Numbered from the stretch's first letter, positions 26,205 to 35,573 are shown. The stretch is 64,000 bases of DNA from Marixanthomonas sp. SCSIO 43207 (GCF_019904255.1 NZ_CP063203.1:1054001-1118000), one strand, 5' to 3'. Notes: generated by a model not told the origin, from the sequence alone. Numbers and translations: made by a program.

Positions 26205-27143
26205 TTATTTAAATTTTTCGAGTATTTTTTCTACAATGGTTTCAGCTAGTTTTATTTTACTCTCCACGGTCCATCCGGCAATATGCGGAGTTACAAGTAC
26301 CTGGTCCATTTGTAGTAATTGTTGGAGAGCTTTTGGCATCTCTTCTGAAGTAAATAGCGACTCGAAAGATAATTTTTCATACTCCAAAACATCAAGCCCG
26401 GCACCTAGAATAGAACCATTTTGTAACGCCGAAACCAAGTCTTTTGTAACCACACTTTTTCCGCGAGCAGTATTTATAAACCAAAAGGGTTTGCTGAAAC
26501 TTGAAATAAATTGAGTGTCAATCATTTTATCTGTCAATGGAGTCCAAGGTGTATGCAAACTCACAATATCTGCCATTTCTTGTAATGTTTTTAGCGAAAC
26601 TTGCGTAGCAAACTTATCACCAACATCATCCTTAATATCATAACACATAACGGTACAGTCAAAGCCCTGTAATTTTTTTGCAAAGGCTTTTCCCATGTTT
26701 CCATAACCAATAAGGCCAACTGTTTTACCGTCTAGTTCTACGCCTCGGTTTGCTTCGCGATTCCACTGTCCATTTTTTACTTCGGTGTTTGCTACATTTA
26801 GTTTATTGAAAAGGGACAATAACATTCCCAACGCGTGTTCTCCTACGGCATTTCTATTTCCTTCAGGCGCCGCAAATAAGTAAATTCCTTTTTTTTGTGC
26901 GTAGTCAATGTCAATACTTTCTAGACCGGCACCAACCCGAGCGATAAATTTTAAGTTTTTTGCAGCGTCAATAAACTGCTTGTCAATTTTAAAACGACTT
27001 CTTATAACAATACCTTCATAATTCTCTATCTTCTTTTCAACACTTTCTTTTGAAGAAATATAATCCTCTTCATTACTAAAACCGGCACTCTCAAGCCGAT
27101 TTATTAAAAGCGGATGATTGTTATCTAAGTGAAGGATTTTCAT
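26205..27143 (-). CDS. D-isomer-specific 2-hydroxyacid dehydrogenase (SerA-like)
   Basis: A 312-residue NAD-dependent dehydrogenase. The catalytic arginine region IARVGAGLESID, nucleotide-binding GLIGYGNMGKAFA, and the C-terminal VTPHIAGWT histidine motif identify the family. Length and the absence of an ACT domain fit 3-phosphoglycerate dehydrogenase-like or glyoxylate/hydroxypyruvate reductase enzymes; either substrate is possible. It follows the thioesterase gene by 9 bases and precedes the VOC gene by 7 bases, so it lies in the rsmA-mgtE operon. Confidence 0.85.
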   Translation of the reverse strand: MKILHLDNNHPLLINRLESAGFSNEEDYISSKESVEKKIENYEGIVIRSRFKIDKQFIDAAKNLKFIARVGAGLESIDIDYAQKKGIYLFAAPEGNRNAVGEHALGMLLSLFNKLNVANTEVKNGQWNREANRGVELDGKTVGLIGYGNMGKAFAKKLQGFDCTVMCYDIKDDVGDKFATQVSLKTLQEMADIVSLHTPWTPLTDKMIDTQFISSFSKPFWFINTARGKSVVTKDLVSALQNGSILGAGLDVLEYEKLSFESLFTSEEMPKALQQLLQMDQVLVTPHIAGWTVESKIKLAETIVEKILEKFK

Positions 27144-27152
27144 TTGTTTTTT

Positions 27153-27545
27153 TTATATAAACAAATTACGAATTTCTTCGGTAATGCGGGTAGGTTTTTG
27201 TGATTTCAATTCAACAAAGCACCAAAGCGTTTTTGCGTTGACCATCACTTTGTTATCACTTTTTCTGAAAATCTTATAGTGGCGTTCGCTTTTTACTCCT
27301 TCAGCAGAAGTTACCCAGGTTTCAATCTGTAATTTTTCACCTTTAAAAGCCGGATTTTTATATTCAATAAAATGATTTAATACTACCCAGAAGTAAGTGG
27401 AGTGAAATTCTTTTGGAGCTTTTGCAAACCAATGTTTTTCAGCAATATCAATACACCACTGCAAATAGGTAATATTATTTACGTGACCATTTACGTCTAT
27501 TGCGTTTTCAGGGACAGTGAAGGTATTTGAAAAAACAGTATTCAA
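27153..27545 (-). CDS. Acyl-CoA thioesterase (hotdog fold, 4HBT family)
   Basis: A 130-residue single-hotdog thioesterase. The motif VNGHVNNITYLQW, with the usual Asp-x-x-Gly-His-Val-Asn-Asn layout (D18, H22, N24), is diagnostic for 4-hydroxybenzoyl-CoA-thioesterase-like enzymes, and it is followed by the WVVLNHFIEYKNPA strand. It would hydrolyse acyl-CoA thioesters; chain length is unknown. It overlaps the stop of mgtE by 4 bp. Confidence 0.88.
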   Translation of the reverse strand: MNTVFSNTFTVPENAIDVNGHVNNITYLQWCIDIAEKHWFAKAPKEFHSTYFWVVLNHFIEYKNPAFKGEKLQIETWVTSAEGVKSERHYKIFRKSDNKVMVNAKTLWCFVELKSQKPTRITEEIRNLFI

Positions 27546-28894
27546 AATCCTAGAATTAATTTTGCGATGGTAAAATAGATTAAAATACCCAGAATGTCAT
27601 TACTGGTAGTTATAAACGGACCAGTAGCCATAGCTGGATCAATGCCACGTTTGTCTAAAATAATAGGCACAAATGTTCCTATTAATGAAGCGCTTATAAT
27701 TACTGATATAAGCGAAATAGCAATGGTAAGTCCAAACTTAAAATTAAGTCCCATAATAAAAGTTCCGCCTACAATTAAAAGAATTGAAAGAACAAAACCA
27801 TTGAAAAGGCTAAGAACAACTTCTTTTAAAAGCCGTTTTAATAAAGAATCTTTAAGGCTGTTATTTGCCAAACCCTGCATAACTATTGCTGAAGACTGCA
27901 CACCTACATTACCTGCCATTGCGGCAATTAATGGTACAAAAAAGAACAAAGCAGCGTGCTCAGCAATTGCATCAGAAAAAGTGCCTAAAACGGTAACACT
28001 TATAAAGCCTCCTGCCAATGCCAGAATAAGCCAAGGTAACCGCGCTCGTATAATTTTTCTCATGCTATCATCTGCCTCAACATCTTCAGAAATACCTGCT
28101 GCCATTTGGTAATCACGTTCGGCTTCTTCTTTTATAAAATCGACAATATCATCAATAGTAATACGTCCTACTAAAATTCCATTTTCATTAACTACCGGAA
28201 TGGCCTCAAGGTCATATTTTTGCATGATTCTAGCCACTTCTTCATTTTCGGTATGCACAGTTACATAATCTACTTTTGGAATAAACACATCACTTATGTG
28301 TGCTTTTTCACTAGCTGTTAAAAGGTCTTTTAGAGAAAGCCTTCCGGTTAATTTACCTTGTTTGTTTACAACGTAAATAGAATGAACTCGAGTTACGTTT
28401 TTTGCTTGTCTACGCATTTCTCGTACACACCCGGCAACAGTCCAAGTTTCTTTTACTTTAACAAGTTCTTTTGCCATTAACGCGCCGGCAGTATCTTCAT
28501 CATATTTTAATAATTCAACAATATCTGCAACGTGCTCCGAATCTTCAATCTCACCAATTACTTGTTTTTGAATGTCCTCGTCAAGCTCACCCATGACATC
28601 CACGGCATCATCGGTGTCCATCTCTTCAAGTTCGGCTGCAATTTCTTTAGGAGAAAGGCGCTCTAATATTTTTTCACGAATGTCTTCGTCTAACTCAATT
28701 AAGGCTTCAGAAGTAATATCACTCTCAAGTAATTTAATAAGGTAGGTAGCCTCATCTGAGCTTAACTCTTCTAATATTTCAGCAATATCAGCAAAGTGAA
28801 ACTCTTCTAGTAATTGACGCAGTGCATTACCGTCTTTATTGGCAATGAGCTGTTCAATTTGCTCTATAAAATCATTTGTGAGTTGAAATTGCAT
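27542..28894 (-). CDS. mgtE: Magnesium transporter MgtE
   Basis: A 450-residue MgtE Mg2+ channel. The N-terminal superhelical domain (about 1-125) is rich in Glu and Asp, as required for Mg2+ sensing ([13 protein letters not shown]). It is followed by two CBS domains (about 135-255) and five transmembrane helices in the last 170 residues, with the [12 protein letters not shown] and GNDILGI-type ([11 protein letters not shown]) pore segments. Mg2+ binding at the cytosolic gate closes the channel. The start overlaps the 3' end of rsmA by 23 bp, so it is translationally linked to rsmA. Confidence 0.96.
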   Translation of the reverse strand: MQFQLTNDFIEQIEQLIANKDGNALRQLLEEFHFADIAEILEELSSDEATYLIKLLESDITSEALIELDEDIREKILERLSPKEIAAELEEMDTDDAVDVMGELDEDIQKQVIGEIEDSEHVADIVELLKYDEDTAGALMAKELVKVKETWTVAGCVREMRRQAKNVTRVHSIYVVNKQGKLTGRLSLKDLLTASEKAHISDVFIPKVDYVTVHTENEEVARIMQKYDLEAIPVVNENGILVGRITIDDIVDFIKEEAERDYQMAAGISEDVEADDSMRKIIRARLPWLILALAGGFISVTVLGTFSDAIAEHAALFFFVPLIAAMAGNVGVQSSAIVMQGLANNSLKDSLLKRLLKEVVLSLFNGFVLSILLIVGGTFIMGLNFKFGLTIAISLISVIISASLIGTFVPIILDKRGIDPAMATGPFITTSNDILGILIYFTIAKLILGF

Positions 28895-29666
28895 CGTTTT
28901 CTATCTTTTGGGTAAGCGTAATAAATTGAGATACCGAAAGTTGCTCCGGACGCTTGCCAAATATACTATCTTCTTTCAGTTTTTCGGAAAGATTGAAGGT
29001 TTTTAAACTGTTTCTTAACGTTTTTCTACGTTGTTGAAAGCTAGTTTTAACCACTTTGAAGAATAATGCTTCATCACAAGGAAGTGAAAAGTTATCTTTA
29101 CGTATTAACCTAAGCACACCACTATCTACCTTTGGGGGTGGATTAAATACTCCTGGTTTTACGGTAAATAAATATTCTGCATCATAAAAGGCTTGGGTGA
29201 GTACCGAAAGAATACCATATGTTTTACTGCCTTCTTTTTCACAAATACGCTTGGCTACTTCCTTTTGAAACATACCTGAAAATTCAGGAATGCTGTTTCT
29301 GTGCTCAAGTGTTTTAAATACAATTTGTGTTGAAATATTATAAGGGAAATTACCAATTATAGCAAAAGGCTTATTGTTAAATAGATTGTTTAATTCGGTT
29401 TTTAAAAAATCTGCTTCTATAATTTGAAGGTTGTCTTCGGGATATTCTTCTTGCAAATAAGCTATAGACTCTGTGTCTAGATCCATTGCTAGTACATCAA
29501 TTTCTTTATGAATAAGGTATTTGGTGAGTACACCCATCCCAGGGCCAATTTCCAATACATGATTATAGCCGTTTAAGGTAAGGGTGTTGCTTATTTTTTT
29601 GGCGATGGTTTCATCGTGTAAAAAATGTTGCCCTAAATGTTTTTTTGCGCGTACTGGTTTACTCAT
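28872..29666 (-). CDS. rsmA: 16S rRNA dimethyladenosine transferase (KsgA/RsmA)
   Basis: This SAM-dependent enzyme dimethylates two adjacent adenosines in the 3' hairpin of 16S rRNA during 30S maturation. It has 264 residues. [18 protein letters not shown] at the N-terminus, motif [13 protein letters not shown] and motif [11 protein letters not shown] identify it. It is the first gene of a minus-strand operon with mgtE, a thioesterase, a hydroxyacid dehydrogenase and a VOC protein. No clear promoter match was found upstream. Confidence 0.97.
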   Translation of the reverse strand: MSKPVRAKKHLGQHFLHDETIAKKISNTLTLNGYNHVLEIGPGMGVLTKYLIHKEIDVLAMDLDTESIAYLQEEYPEDNLQIIEADFLKTELNNLFNNKPFAIIGNFPYNISTQIVFKTLEHRNSIPEFSGMFQKEVAKRICEKEGSKTYGILSVLTQAFYDAEYLFTVKPGVFNPPPKVDSGVLRLIRKDNFSLPCDEALFFKVVKTSFQQRRKTLRNSLKTFNLSEKLKEDSIFGKRPEQLSVSQFITLTQKIENDAISTHK

Positions 29667-29858
29667 AAGTGTTTAATGGCCAATTAAAATTGTGACTTGA
29701 TATATAAAATACTGAAGTTTTTAAAGAAAAATAAGTTTAGAGCTTTTGAAAAAAAAAGGTTGATATTCAGCTTTTTAGGTATTTCATCGAAAAAATAGAA
29801 CATTATATCAAAAACACGTAAGAAAATTCTTTAAAAACCTGTTTTTGCTTTTATCTTG

Positions 29859-29957
29859 CTCATTCAATGAGTTAAAAAGTGCAATGGTCTTATTGAGGAG
29901 TGAGCATCATGCACATCTATAAAAGTCTAACAGTCATTAGGTTGTTAGGCTTTTTTT
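29859..29957 (+). ncRNA. Candidate small structured RNA in an intergenic gap
   Basis: In the 289-bp gap between rsmA and the DUF4286 gene (both on the minus strand), the plus strand shows three successive hairpins: CTCAT/ATGAG (29859-29871), an irregular 7-bp stem with a one-base bulge (29879-29914), and a terminator stem with a run of seven T (29921-29957). No plus-strand protein gene precedes this terminator. A weak -7-like TATCTTGC lies at 29852. The pattern suggests a short plus-strand RNA of about 100 bases. It does not match any RNA family I recognise. Confidence 0.35.
29921..29957. terminator. Intrinsic terminator, stronger on the plus strand
   Basis: Stem AGTCTAAC with GTTAGGCT (one G-U pair) plus flanking A/T pairs, loop 12 bases, T run 29951-29957 on the plus strand. 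On the minus strand it could end the DUF4286 transcript but with only four T. Confidence 0.65.
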
Positions 29958-30264
29958 ATTGCTCACTTATTACTTCAAGCTCTGTTCTAAAAGCTACAAA
30001 CTTTCCCTCAAAAGGTTTGCTTTGTTCACGTAATGTATCGGCATTTTCTTTATAATATTTCTGAAGCATCTCTTTGCTTTCTGTGCGGTATTGCACCGAA
30101 TAGGTAATGCCGCCCATTTCTTCTTCAACTTGTACACGCGTCATAAGTGCTTTTTTAAACTTCCCGGTGTCTAGCATTGCCGGGATGTGTTTTGATTTCA
30201 TCCAGTCAAGCCACTCATCATGAATGCTTTCGTCAATATTTATAGTTACATTATATATGTACAT
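29956..30264 (-). CDS. DUF4286 family protein
   Basis: A 102-residue protein with a ferredoxin-like alpha-beta pattern. NVTINIDESIHDEWLDWMK at the N-terminus and FVAFRTELEVI at the C-terminus are typical of DUF4286, a family of unknown function common in Bacteroidota. It is cytosolic, with no signal peptide. It follows the TPR protein gene by 17 bases on the same strand, so the two probably form a transcription unit. Confidence 0.85.
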   Translation of the reverse strand: MYIYNVTINIDESIHDEWLDWMKSKHIPAMLDTGKFKKALMTRVQVEEEMGGITYSVQYRTESKEMLQKYYKENADTLREQSKPFEGKFVAFRTELEVISEQ

Positions 30265-30281
30265 AAAGGTATAAGTGTTTT

Positions 30282-32063
30282 TTAATTAATAGCATCACCG
30301 CGTAGGGTTCTAAAACGTTTTCTAGCTTCTACAAAGTAAATGCTGTCTGCAAAGTTATAGATTATTTGTTCGTACAGTTCTTTTGCCTTCTCTGGTTTTG
30401 CCAATTTTTCTTCATACAGCTTTGCTAGTTTAAAGTAAGCATTGTCGGCTAAAATTTCATCAGGGTATAACTCGATTAACTTTGCATAATTAGATTCTGC
30501 CTTTTGCAATTGGTCTGTTTTTTCAAATAATTCGGCTTGTTTTAATAACGCTTCATCTTCTATTTTTTCGCCTTTATGATTGGTGAGTATATCATCTAAT
30601 TGTTCAATGGCTTGTTGGTCCTTATTTTGAAGCGCCAACAAATCTGCTCGGGCATATTTTTTTAAGGCAATTTGAGTAGAATCTTCCAAAGAGTTGTCTC
30701 GTATCATTAAACTAAGCTCCATGGCATCATTGGCTATAAGTTGTGAAGCTGATTTGCGAAGCACGTCTAGTTGAATTTGAGCCCACTCAAAATCTCCTTT
30801 ATAATAGCTGGTTTTTGCAACTTTAAACCTTGCTTCTTGTGCCAAAACATCACTTTTTACCTTTTTCTGAATTTGAGAATAATAGATTAACGCTTCGTTA
30901 AAACGTTCATCAAACACTAGAATATCTGCCAGTTCCATTTTTATTCTAGCTTCTTGATATGCAGACACATTGTTTGATAGTAAGCTTTTTAAATTTGAGA
31001 TGGCTTCTTCCTTTTTTTCAGCGTTAAATGCCAAAAAATGATTATAATCTATTTGTAAAGCATACGTTTTTGGACCAGTACCAAATTCTGCCAAAATAGA
31101 TTGAAACTTCTTTTCAATAGTTGGGTACTCCTTTTCTGAAGCTGTTTGTAAGGCAATCTTCATTAAATATTGATGTCCTTGAAGTTTAGCTTCGGGTGTA
31201 TAGGAGTTTTCTATTATAAAGTTCACCACCTCTTTTGCTGTTTCATAATCTTCTTCGGCAATAGATACTATAGCGAGATTTGCAATACCACTTAGGTCTT
31301 CACCCGTACGTTTATAAATAGCTTTTTCTTGTGTAAAAGCTTTTTTAAATTCTTTTTGCTGAATAAACAACCAACTTAATAAATCATTATAAACAACATC
31401 TGGATTGCTTTGAAGTTTTTGAAGTAATACTTTCCGAAGAATAGAATTAGCTTCGGTTGAAGGGTCTTCTTTCACAAAACTGCTGAAATTACGCTTAGCG
31501 CTGGCTTTAAAAGAAGGGTTTTTTTCAATCAAATCAACATAACGAGAGAACATTTCTTCTAGCTTCCCTTGTTCCCCGTAAATTTGTGCCAATTGAATGT
31601 TATAATCCTTATTGGGGTCATTTTCCATCGCTTTTTCATAGGTTGTGATGGCATATTCTAGCAGACTATATTTTGTAAATGCTTTACCTACTGTGTAAGA
31701 ATAGTTGGGGTTTTCAACAGTAAAATCTATTGCTTTATTATAATTAATCGCGGCAAGGCTATCTTGCTGTTGTAAGGCATAATTATAGCCTAACTCAACA
31801 TATAGCTGAGGTCTTTTGAGACGGTCGTTAAGTTTCTCTTTTAATAACTTTTCTGAAGCTTTAAAATCTTCTAATTGTTGATTTACTTCAACTAGTGCAA
31901 TAAAAAAGTCAATTCTATTGGGCGTTCTTTCAAATAATTTCTCATAAATAGAACGTGCTTTCTCAAACTCTCCTTGCTCAAAATAATTTTTGGCCAATGC
32001 TTCACTTTGTGCAGAGGCTAATGAAAAGGTTATTAAAAAAAAGAATGTACTAAGTATGCGCAT
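30282..32063 (-). CDS. Exported tetratricopeptide-repeat protein
   Basis: A 593-residue protein with a signal peptide (MRILSTFFFLITFSLASAQ, cleavage near 19) followed by TPR units along almost its whole length. Examples are KNYFEQGEFEKARSIYEKLF near 25, SAIEKAM-like repeats near 135, and LKQAELFEKTDQLQKAESNYAKLIELYP and ADNAYFKLAKLYEEKLAKPEKAKELYE near the C-terminus. It is probably a periplasmic scaffold. No catalytic domain is seen. A TATCTTTA box, one mismatch from the -7 consensus, lies 4 bases before its start. Confidence 0.85.
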   Translation of the reverse strand: MRILSTFFFLITFSLASAQSEALAKNYFEQGEFEKARSIYEKLFERTPNRIDFFIALVEVNQQLEDFKASEKLLKEKLNDRLKRPQLYVELGYNYALQQQDSLAAINYNKAIDFTVENPNYSYTVGKAFTKYSLLEYAITTYEKAMENDPNKDYNIQLAQIYGEQGKLEEMFSRYVDLIEKNPSFKASAKRNFSSFVKEDPSTEANSILRKVLLQKLQSNPDVVYNDLLSWLFIQQKEFKKAFTQEKAIYKRTGEDLSGIANLAIVSIAEEDYETAKEVVNFIIENSYTPEAKLQGHQYLMKIALQTASEKEYPTIEKKFQSILAEFGTGPKTYALQIDYNHFLAFNAEKKEEAISNLKSLLSNNVSAYQEARIKMELADILVFDERFNEALIYYSQIQKKVKSDVLAQEARFKVAKTSYYKGDFEWAQIQLDVLRKSASQLIANDAMELSLMIRDNSLEDSTQIALKKYARADLLALQNKDQQAIEQLDDILTNHKGEKIEDEALLKQAELFEKTDQLQKAESNYAKLIELYPDEILADNAYFKLAKLYEEKLAKPEKAKELYEQIIYNFADSIYFVEARKRFRTLRGDAIN

Positions 32064-32144
32064 GGGCTAAAGATACTGAAATGTTATGGTACTACCAGTA
32101 CAAAAATAACGCCAGTTATAGATCAATAATATATTGCAGCGTGA

Positions 32145-32176
32145 TTGTCAATAACTCCTTAATATCTGTACCTTTG
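32145..32176 (+). promoter_or_regulatory. Promoter of the thiamine-binding-like/pnuC operon
   Basis: TTG at 32145-32147 and TACCTTTG (exact TAnnTTTG) at 32169-32176, spaced 21 bases, end 19 bases before the start codon at 32196. No TPP riboswitch is seen in this leader. Confidence 0.55.
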
Positions 32177-32195
32177 ACTACAAAGCTATAGCACT

Positions 32196-32456
32196 ATGAA
32201 TATTTCAGTAGAATTGACACTTACACCCATTCAAGATGATTATGAACCGGCTATTATTAATTTTATTACAAGCCTTCGTAACTCGGGGTTAACTGTAAAA
32301 GAAAATCCATTAAGCACTCAAGTGTATGGCGATTATGATACTGTTATGAACCTTCTCAATAAAGAAATGAAAACAGCTCTTGAGGCAGTAGAAAGAGGTT
32401 TGTTGTACATTAAAATTGTAAAATCTGACCGAAGCGACTATGAACCCCATTTTTGA
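32196..32456 (+). CDS. Thiamine-binding protein family (MTH1187/YkoF type)
   Basis: A small cytosolic protein of 86 residues with a ferredoxin-like fold. It matches the MTH1187/YkoF thiamine-binding family: VELTLTPIQDDYEPAIINFI at the N-terminus, then LTVKENPLSTQVYGDYDTVMNLL. Some characterised members bind thiamine or its pyrimidine part. It is the first gene of an operon: it overlaps the PnuC-like gene by 17 bp and is followed by a NadR-like kinase. The context suggests vitamin handling. The thiamine ligand is family knowledge and is not proved here. Confidence 0.8.
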   Translation: MNISVELTLTPIQDDYEPAIINFITSLRNSGLTVKENPLSTQVYGDYDTVMNLLNKEMKTALEAVERGLLYIKIVKSDRSDYEPHF

Positions 32457-33081
32457 GTTTTTATTTGGACAATATAAGGGGTATGAAACACACCAGATAA
32501 TATTAGAAATTACAGCTGTTTTACTGGGGTTAATTTCATCGATTTACTCCATGAAAAATAGTATTTGGGTATATCCCACCGGGATAATTAGCACCGCTAT
32601 ATTTGTATATTTATTATGGCAATGGGGTTTGCTAGGAGATATGATTATTAATGCATACTATTTTAGCATGAGCATTTATGGATGGTACATTTGGACCCGA
32701 AAAGTTACCCCAACTCGCTATACACCAATTAGCAAAACAACAAGAAAAGAGCATATTGTTTCAGCAGGAATTTTCATTAGTACTTTGTTTTTTATTTATA
32801 TCGTTTATCAAATTTTTGATAGATGGAACAGCTGGACAGCTTATGTAGATACACTTACTACTGCATTTTTCTTTGTAGGAATGTGGCTGTTAGCAAAACG
32901 TAAGATTGAGAATTGGCTGTATTTATTAATAGGGAATATAATAAGTGTACCGCTTTACTTTTATAAAGGATACACTATTAGCAGTATACTATATATTGTG
33001 TTTATATTTATATCAATTGCAGGATATTACGCATGGAAAAAACGCTTAAACAATCCACAGAACAAGGGAGTCATAGCATAA
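32440..33081 (+). CDS. pnuC: PnuC-family vitamin transporter (PnuT-like candidate)
   Basis: A seven-helix membrane protein of 213 residues of the PnuC family. WVYPTGIISTAIFVYLLWQWGLLGDMIINAYYFSMSIYGWYIW is characteristic, with WxxW-type sites (given as positions about 34-75). PnuC proteins facilitate diffusion of nicotinamide riboside, while PnuT-type members carry thiamine and are trapped by phosphorylation. The binding-protein gene upstream favours thiamine, and the NadR-like kinase downstream would also fit nicotinamide riboside. Start ATG 32440 overlaps the upstream gene by 17 bp, and its end overlaps the kinase gene by 49 bp. Confidence 0.85.
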   Translation: MNPIFEFLFGQYKGYETHQIILEITAVLLGLISSIYSMKNSIWVYPTGIISTAIFVYLLWQWGLLGDMIINAYYFSMSIYGWYIWTRKVTPTRYTPISKTTRKEHIVSAGIFISTLFFIYIVYQIFDRWNSWTAYVDTLTTAFFFVGMWLLAKRKIENWLYLLIGNIISVPLYFYKGYTISSILYIVFIFISIAGYYAWKKRLNNPQNKGVIA

Positions 33082-33605
33082 AAATTGTGCTTTACGGTCC
33101 TGAATCTACCGGAAAAACAACTCTTTCTCGTCTACTGGCTCAAAAATACAAAACACAATGGGTGCCAGAATATATGCGTCAATACCTAGAAGATAAATGG
33201 GAAACATCACAAAAAACAATTACCCAGGACGATTTAATACCTATTGCAAAAGGGCAAATAGCTTTAGAAAATAAAGCTGTTAAAAAAGCAAATACATATT
33301 TGTTTTGTGACACCAATTTACTGGAGATACAAGTCTATTCAGAATATTATTACAATGGATACTGTCCCACCCAAATAAAACAAGCTGCAGATAAAAACTC
33401 ATACCATCATTACTTTTTAACCTATATAGATGTACCTTGGGAAGAAGACAAGTTGCGTGATCGTCCTAATGATAGATTAAAAATGTTTTATATTTTTGAA
33501 GCAATGCTTCGCAAAAAGCAAATCCCCTATACAATTTTAAAAGGCTCTGTTGAAGAACGAATGAAAACTGCTATACAAACCATCCAAAAACTTAGTGCTC
33601 ACTAA
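33033..33605 (+). CDS. NadR-like P-loop ATPase/kinase (AAA_28)
   Basis: A 190-residue P-loop protein. Walker A GPESTGKTTL is at about 22-31, and DTNLLEIQVYSEYYYNG resembles the nucleoside kinase part of NadR (ribosylnicotinamide kinase). YIDVPWEEDKLRDRPNDRL is the matching lid segment. Such kinases often follow pnuC and trap the imported vitamin by phosphorylation. Here the substrate may be nicotinamide riboside or thiamine. It starts 49 bp inside the pnuC-like gene. The following DUF4301 gene begins 3 bases after its stop. Confidence 0.82.
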   Translation: MEKTLKQSTEQGSHSIKIVLYGPESTGKTTLSRLLAQKYKTQWVPEYMRQYLEDKWETSQKTITQDDLIPIAKGQIALENKAVKKANTYLFCDTNLLEIQVYSEYYYNGYCPTQIKQAADKNSYHHYFLTYIDVPWEEDKLRDRPNDRLKMFYIFEAMLRKKQIPYTILKGSVEERMKTAIQTIQKLSAH

Positions 33606-33608
33606 ATT

Positions 33609-35138
33609 ATGTTACAACAACACGACTTAAAACAAATAGAAGACCTAAACGTATCGGTAGAGGTTGTTGCAAAACAACTAGAAACCTTTGCCAGAGGAAT
33701 TCCCTACTCAAATGTTGTGACAGCAGCATCAATAGGAAATGGTATAGAGCAAATTTCAGATGAAAACCAACAAAAACTAATTCAATTATTTGAACGAGAA
33801 AAAAAACAATTAGAATTAGTAAAATTTGTCCCAGCTTCTGGAGCAGCTACCAGAATGTTTAAGTTTTTATATCAATTTTTGGAAGACTACAATCCCGAAG
33901 AAGAATCCTTAAACAAATTCTTGAAAAAGGGAAAATATGCTTCGGTAGATACGTTTTTAAAAAATTTAAAAAGTTTTGCTTTTGTAAACGATGTACGCAA
34001 AACGATACGTGATATCTATCCAGATTACAAAACCAGTAAAAAAGGAAAAAGAGCTCAATATTTTGTAAAAGCCATGCTAGAGCCTGACGGACTTAATTTT
34101 AAAAATTTACCAAAAGGTCTGGTTCCTTTTCATAAATATAAAAAATATTATACCACAGCCTTTGAAGAGCAACTTTATGAAGCAGCTTTTTATGCTTCGG
34201 CAAAAGATAATGCCTATTTGCATTTTACATTTTCAGAAAAGCACTTATCAAAATTTAAAAAAGAGTTTGAAGCAGTAAAAAATAGGTTAACCAAGCTTAC
34301 CAAAACCAATTTTCATATTTCTTATTCTTTTCAGAAAAAAGAAACCGACACCATTGCAGTAGATGAAAATAATAAGCCTTTCAGAAATGAAGAAGGGAAA
34401 TTAATTTTTAGACCTTCAGGTCATGGAGCTTTGCTTGAAAACCTAAATGAGGTAAACGCAGACATTGTATTTATTAAAAATATTGATAATGTCATTATAC
34501 GTGAGCAAGTTGAAGAGGTTGCTCATTATAAAAAACTATTAGCCGGTAAATTGCTTTGGGTACAACAAAAAGTGTTTTCATATCTAGAAAAACTTTCTGC
34601 AGAAACTATTTCAGAAGAAGAAATAAAAGAAATAAAATCATTTTTATGGAATCACCTTAACTGCAAAAACCTACCTGAAACTAAAGACGCGCTTTTTAAA
34701 AAATTAAATAGACCCATACGTGTTTGTGGTGTTGTGAAAAATACTGGAGCACCCGGTGGCGGTCCATTTTGGGTAAAAGCATATAATGGTGAGACTACCT
34801 TGCAAATTGTAGAAAGTGCCCAAATTGATAAAGAAGACACGCATCAACAATCCATTTTACAAGAATCTACACATTTTAATCCGGTTGATTTGGTTTGTGG
34901 AATAAGAAATTTTAAAGGTGAAAAGTTTAACCTAAAAAATTACTGTGACCCAAATACAGGCTTTATTTCGCAAAAGTCACAAAACGGGAAACCACTTAAA
35001 GCATTAGAATTACCCGGACTCTGGAATGGTGCAATGGCAAGATGGAACACCATATTTGTAGAAGTGCCTTTAGTTACATTTAACCCGGTCAAAACTGTCA
35101 ACGACCTACTCGAGCCCGAACATCAACCAAATAGCTAG
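33609..35138 (+). CDS. DUF4301 family protein
   Basis: A 509-residue cytosolic protein of DUF4301, restricted mainly to Bacteroidota. The region FVPASGAATRMFKFLYQFLED near 76 resembles the nucleotide-binding loop of sugar-nucleotidyltransferases (GT-A fold), and PSGHGALLENLNEVNADIVFIKNIDN near 270 resembles their active-site region. This suggests a nucleotidyltransferase-like fold; no activity is assigned. It is 3 bases downstream of the NadR-like kinase and 5 bases upstream of arfB, in an operon that starts with vitamin-handling genes. Confidence 0.8.
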   Translation: MLQQHDLKQIEDLNVSVEVVAKQLETFARGIPYSNVVTAASIGNGIEQISDENQQKLIQLFEREKKQLELVKFVPASGAATRMFKFLYQFLEDYNPEEESLNKFLKKGKYASVDTFLKNLKSFAFVNDVRKTIRDIYPDYKTSKKGKRAQYFVKAMLEPDGLNFKNLPKGLVPFHKYKKYYTTAFEEQLYEAAFYASAKDNAYLHFTFSEKHLSKFKKEFEAVKNRLTKLTKTNFHISYSFQKKETDTIAVDENNKPFRNEEGKLIFRPSGHGALLENLNEVNADIVFIKNIDNVIIREQVEEVAHYKKLLAGKLLWVQQKVFSYLEKLSAETISEEEIKEIKSFLWNHLNCKNLPETKDALFKKLNRPIRVCGVVKNTGAPGGGPFWVKAYNGETTLQIVESAQIDKEDTHQQSILQESTHFNPVDLVCGIRNFKGEKFNLKNYCDPNTGFISQKSQNGKPLKALELPGLWNGAMARWNTIFVEVPLVTFNPVKTVNDLLEPEHQPNS

Positions 35139-35143
35139 TCATT

Positions 35144-35548
35144 ATGAAAACCGACTTGTTATTAAATGAACTTACATTTAAGGCAATGCGTAGCAGTGGA
35201 CCCGGTGGGCAACACGTTAATAAAACTGCAAGCAAAGTTGAGGTAAGTCTAGATGTAAACAATTCAGCGGCGTTAAGTACTTCAGAAAAAGACCGTATTC
35301 TGAAAAAGCTTACAAATAGAATCTCATCTGAAGGAATATTAAGTCTTCATTCTAGTGAAAGCAGAAGTCAACATCGCAATAAAGCTATTGTAATTGAAAA
35401 GTTAATAGAACTTTTAAAACAAGCTTTAAAGCCAGTAAAGAAAAGGAAGAAGACCAAAACTCCCAAAAAAGCTATAGAAAAGCGATTAAAGGCTAAAAAG
35501 AACAACGCTTTAAAAAAAGCGAATAGAAAACCACCCAAAATAGATTAA
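35144..35548 (+). CDS. arfB: Alternative ribosome-rescue peptidyl-tRNA hydrolase ArfB
   Basis: A 134-residue ArfB (YaeJ) protein. The catalytic GGQ at 21-23 sits in SSGPGGQHVNKTASKVEV, and the C-terminal tail is very basic (KKRKKTKTPKKAIEKR), as needed to enter the empty mRNA channel of stalled ribosomes. It releases nascent chains from nonstop complexes. The small size and lack of the full release-factor domains separate it from RF1/RF2. It closes the operon that starts at 32196. Confidence 0.93.
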   Translation: MKTDLLLNELTFKAMRSSGPGGQHVNKTASKVEVSLDVNNSAALSTSEKDRILKKLTNRISSEGILSLHSSESRSQHRNKAIVIEKLIELLKQALKPVKKRKKTKTPKKAIEKRLKAKKNNALKKANRKPPKID

Positions 35549-35573
35549 TACTACACAATTTTTGTATAGTAAT

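Noticed and set aside
32064-32195. TPP riboswitch before the vitamin operon
   Set aside because: The CTGAGA/ACCC and GAACCT core seen at 40863 is absent here.
35551-35569. Hairpin after arfB as terminator
   Set aside because: The stem is imperfect and there is no T run.
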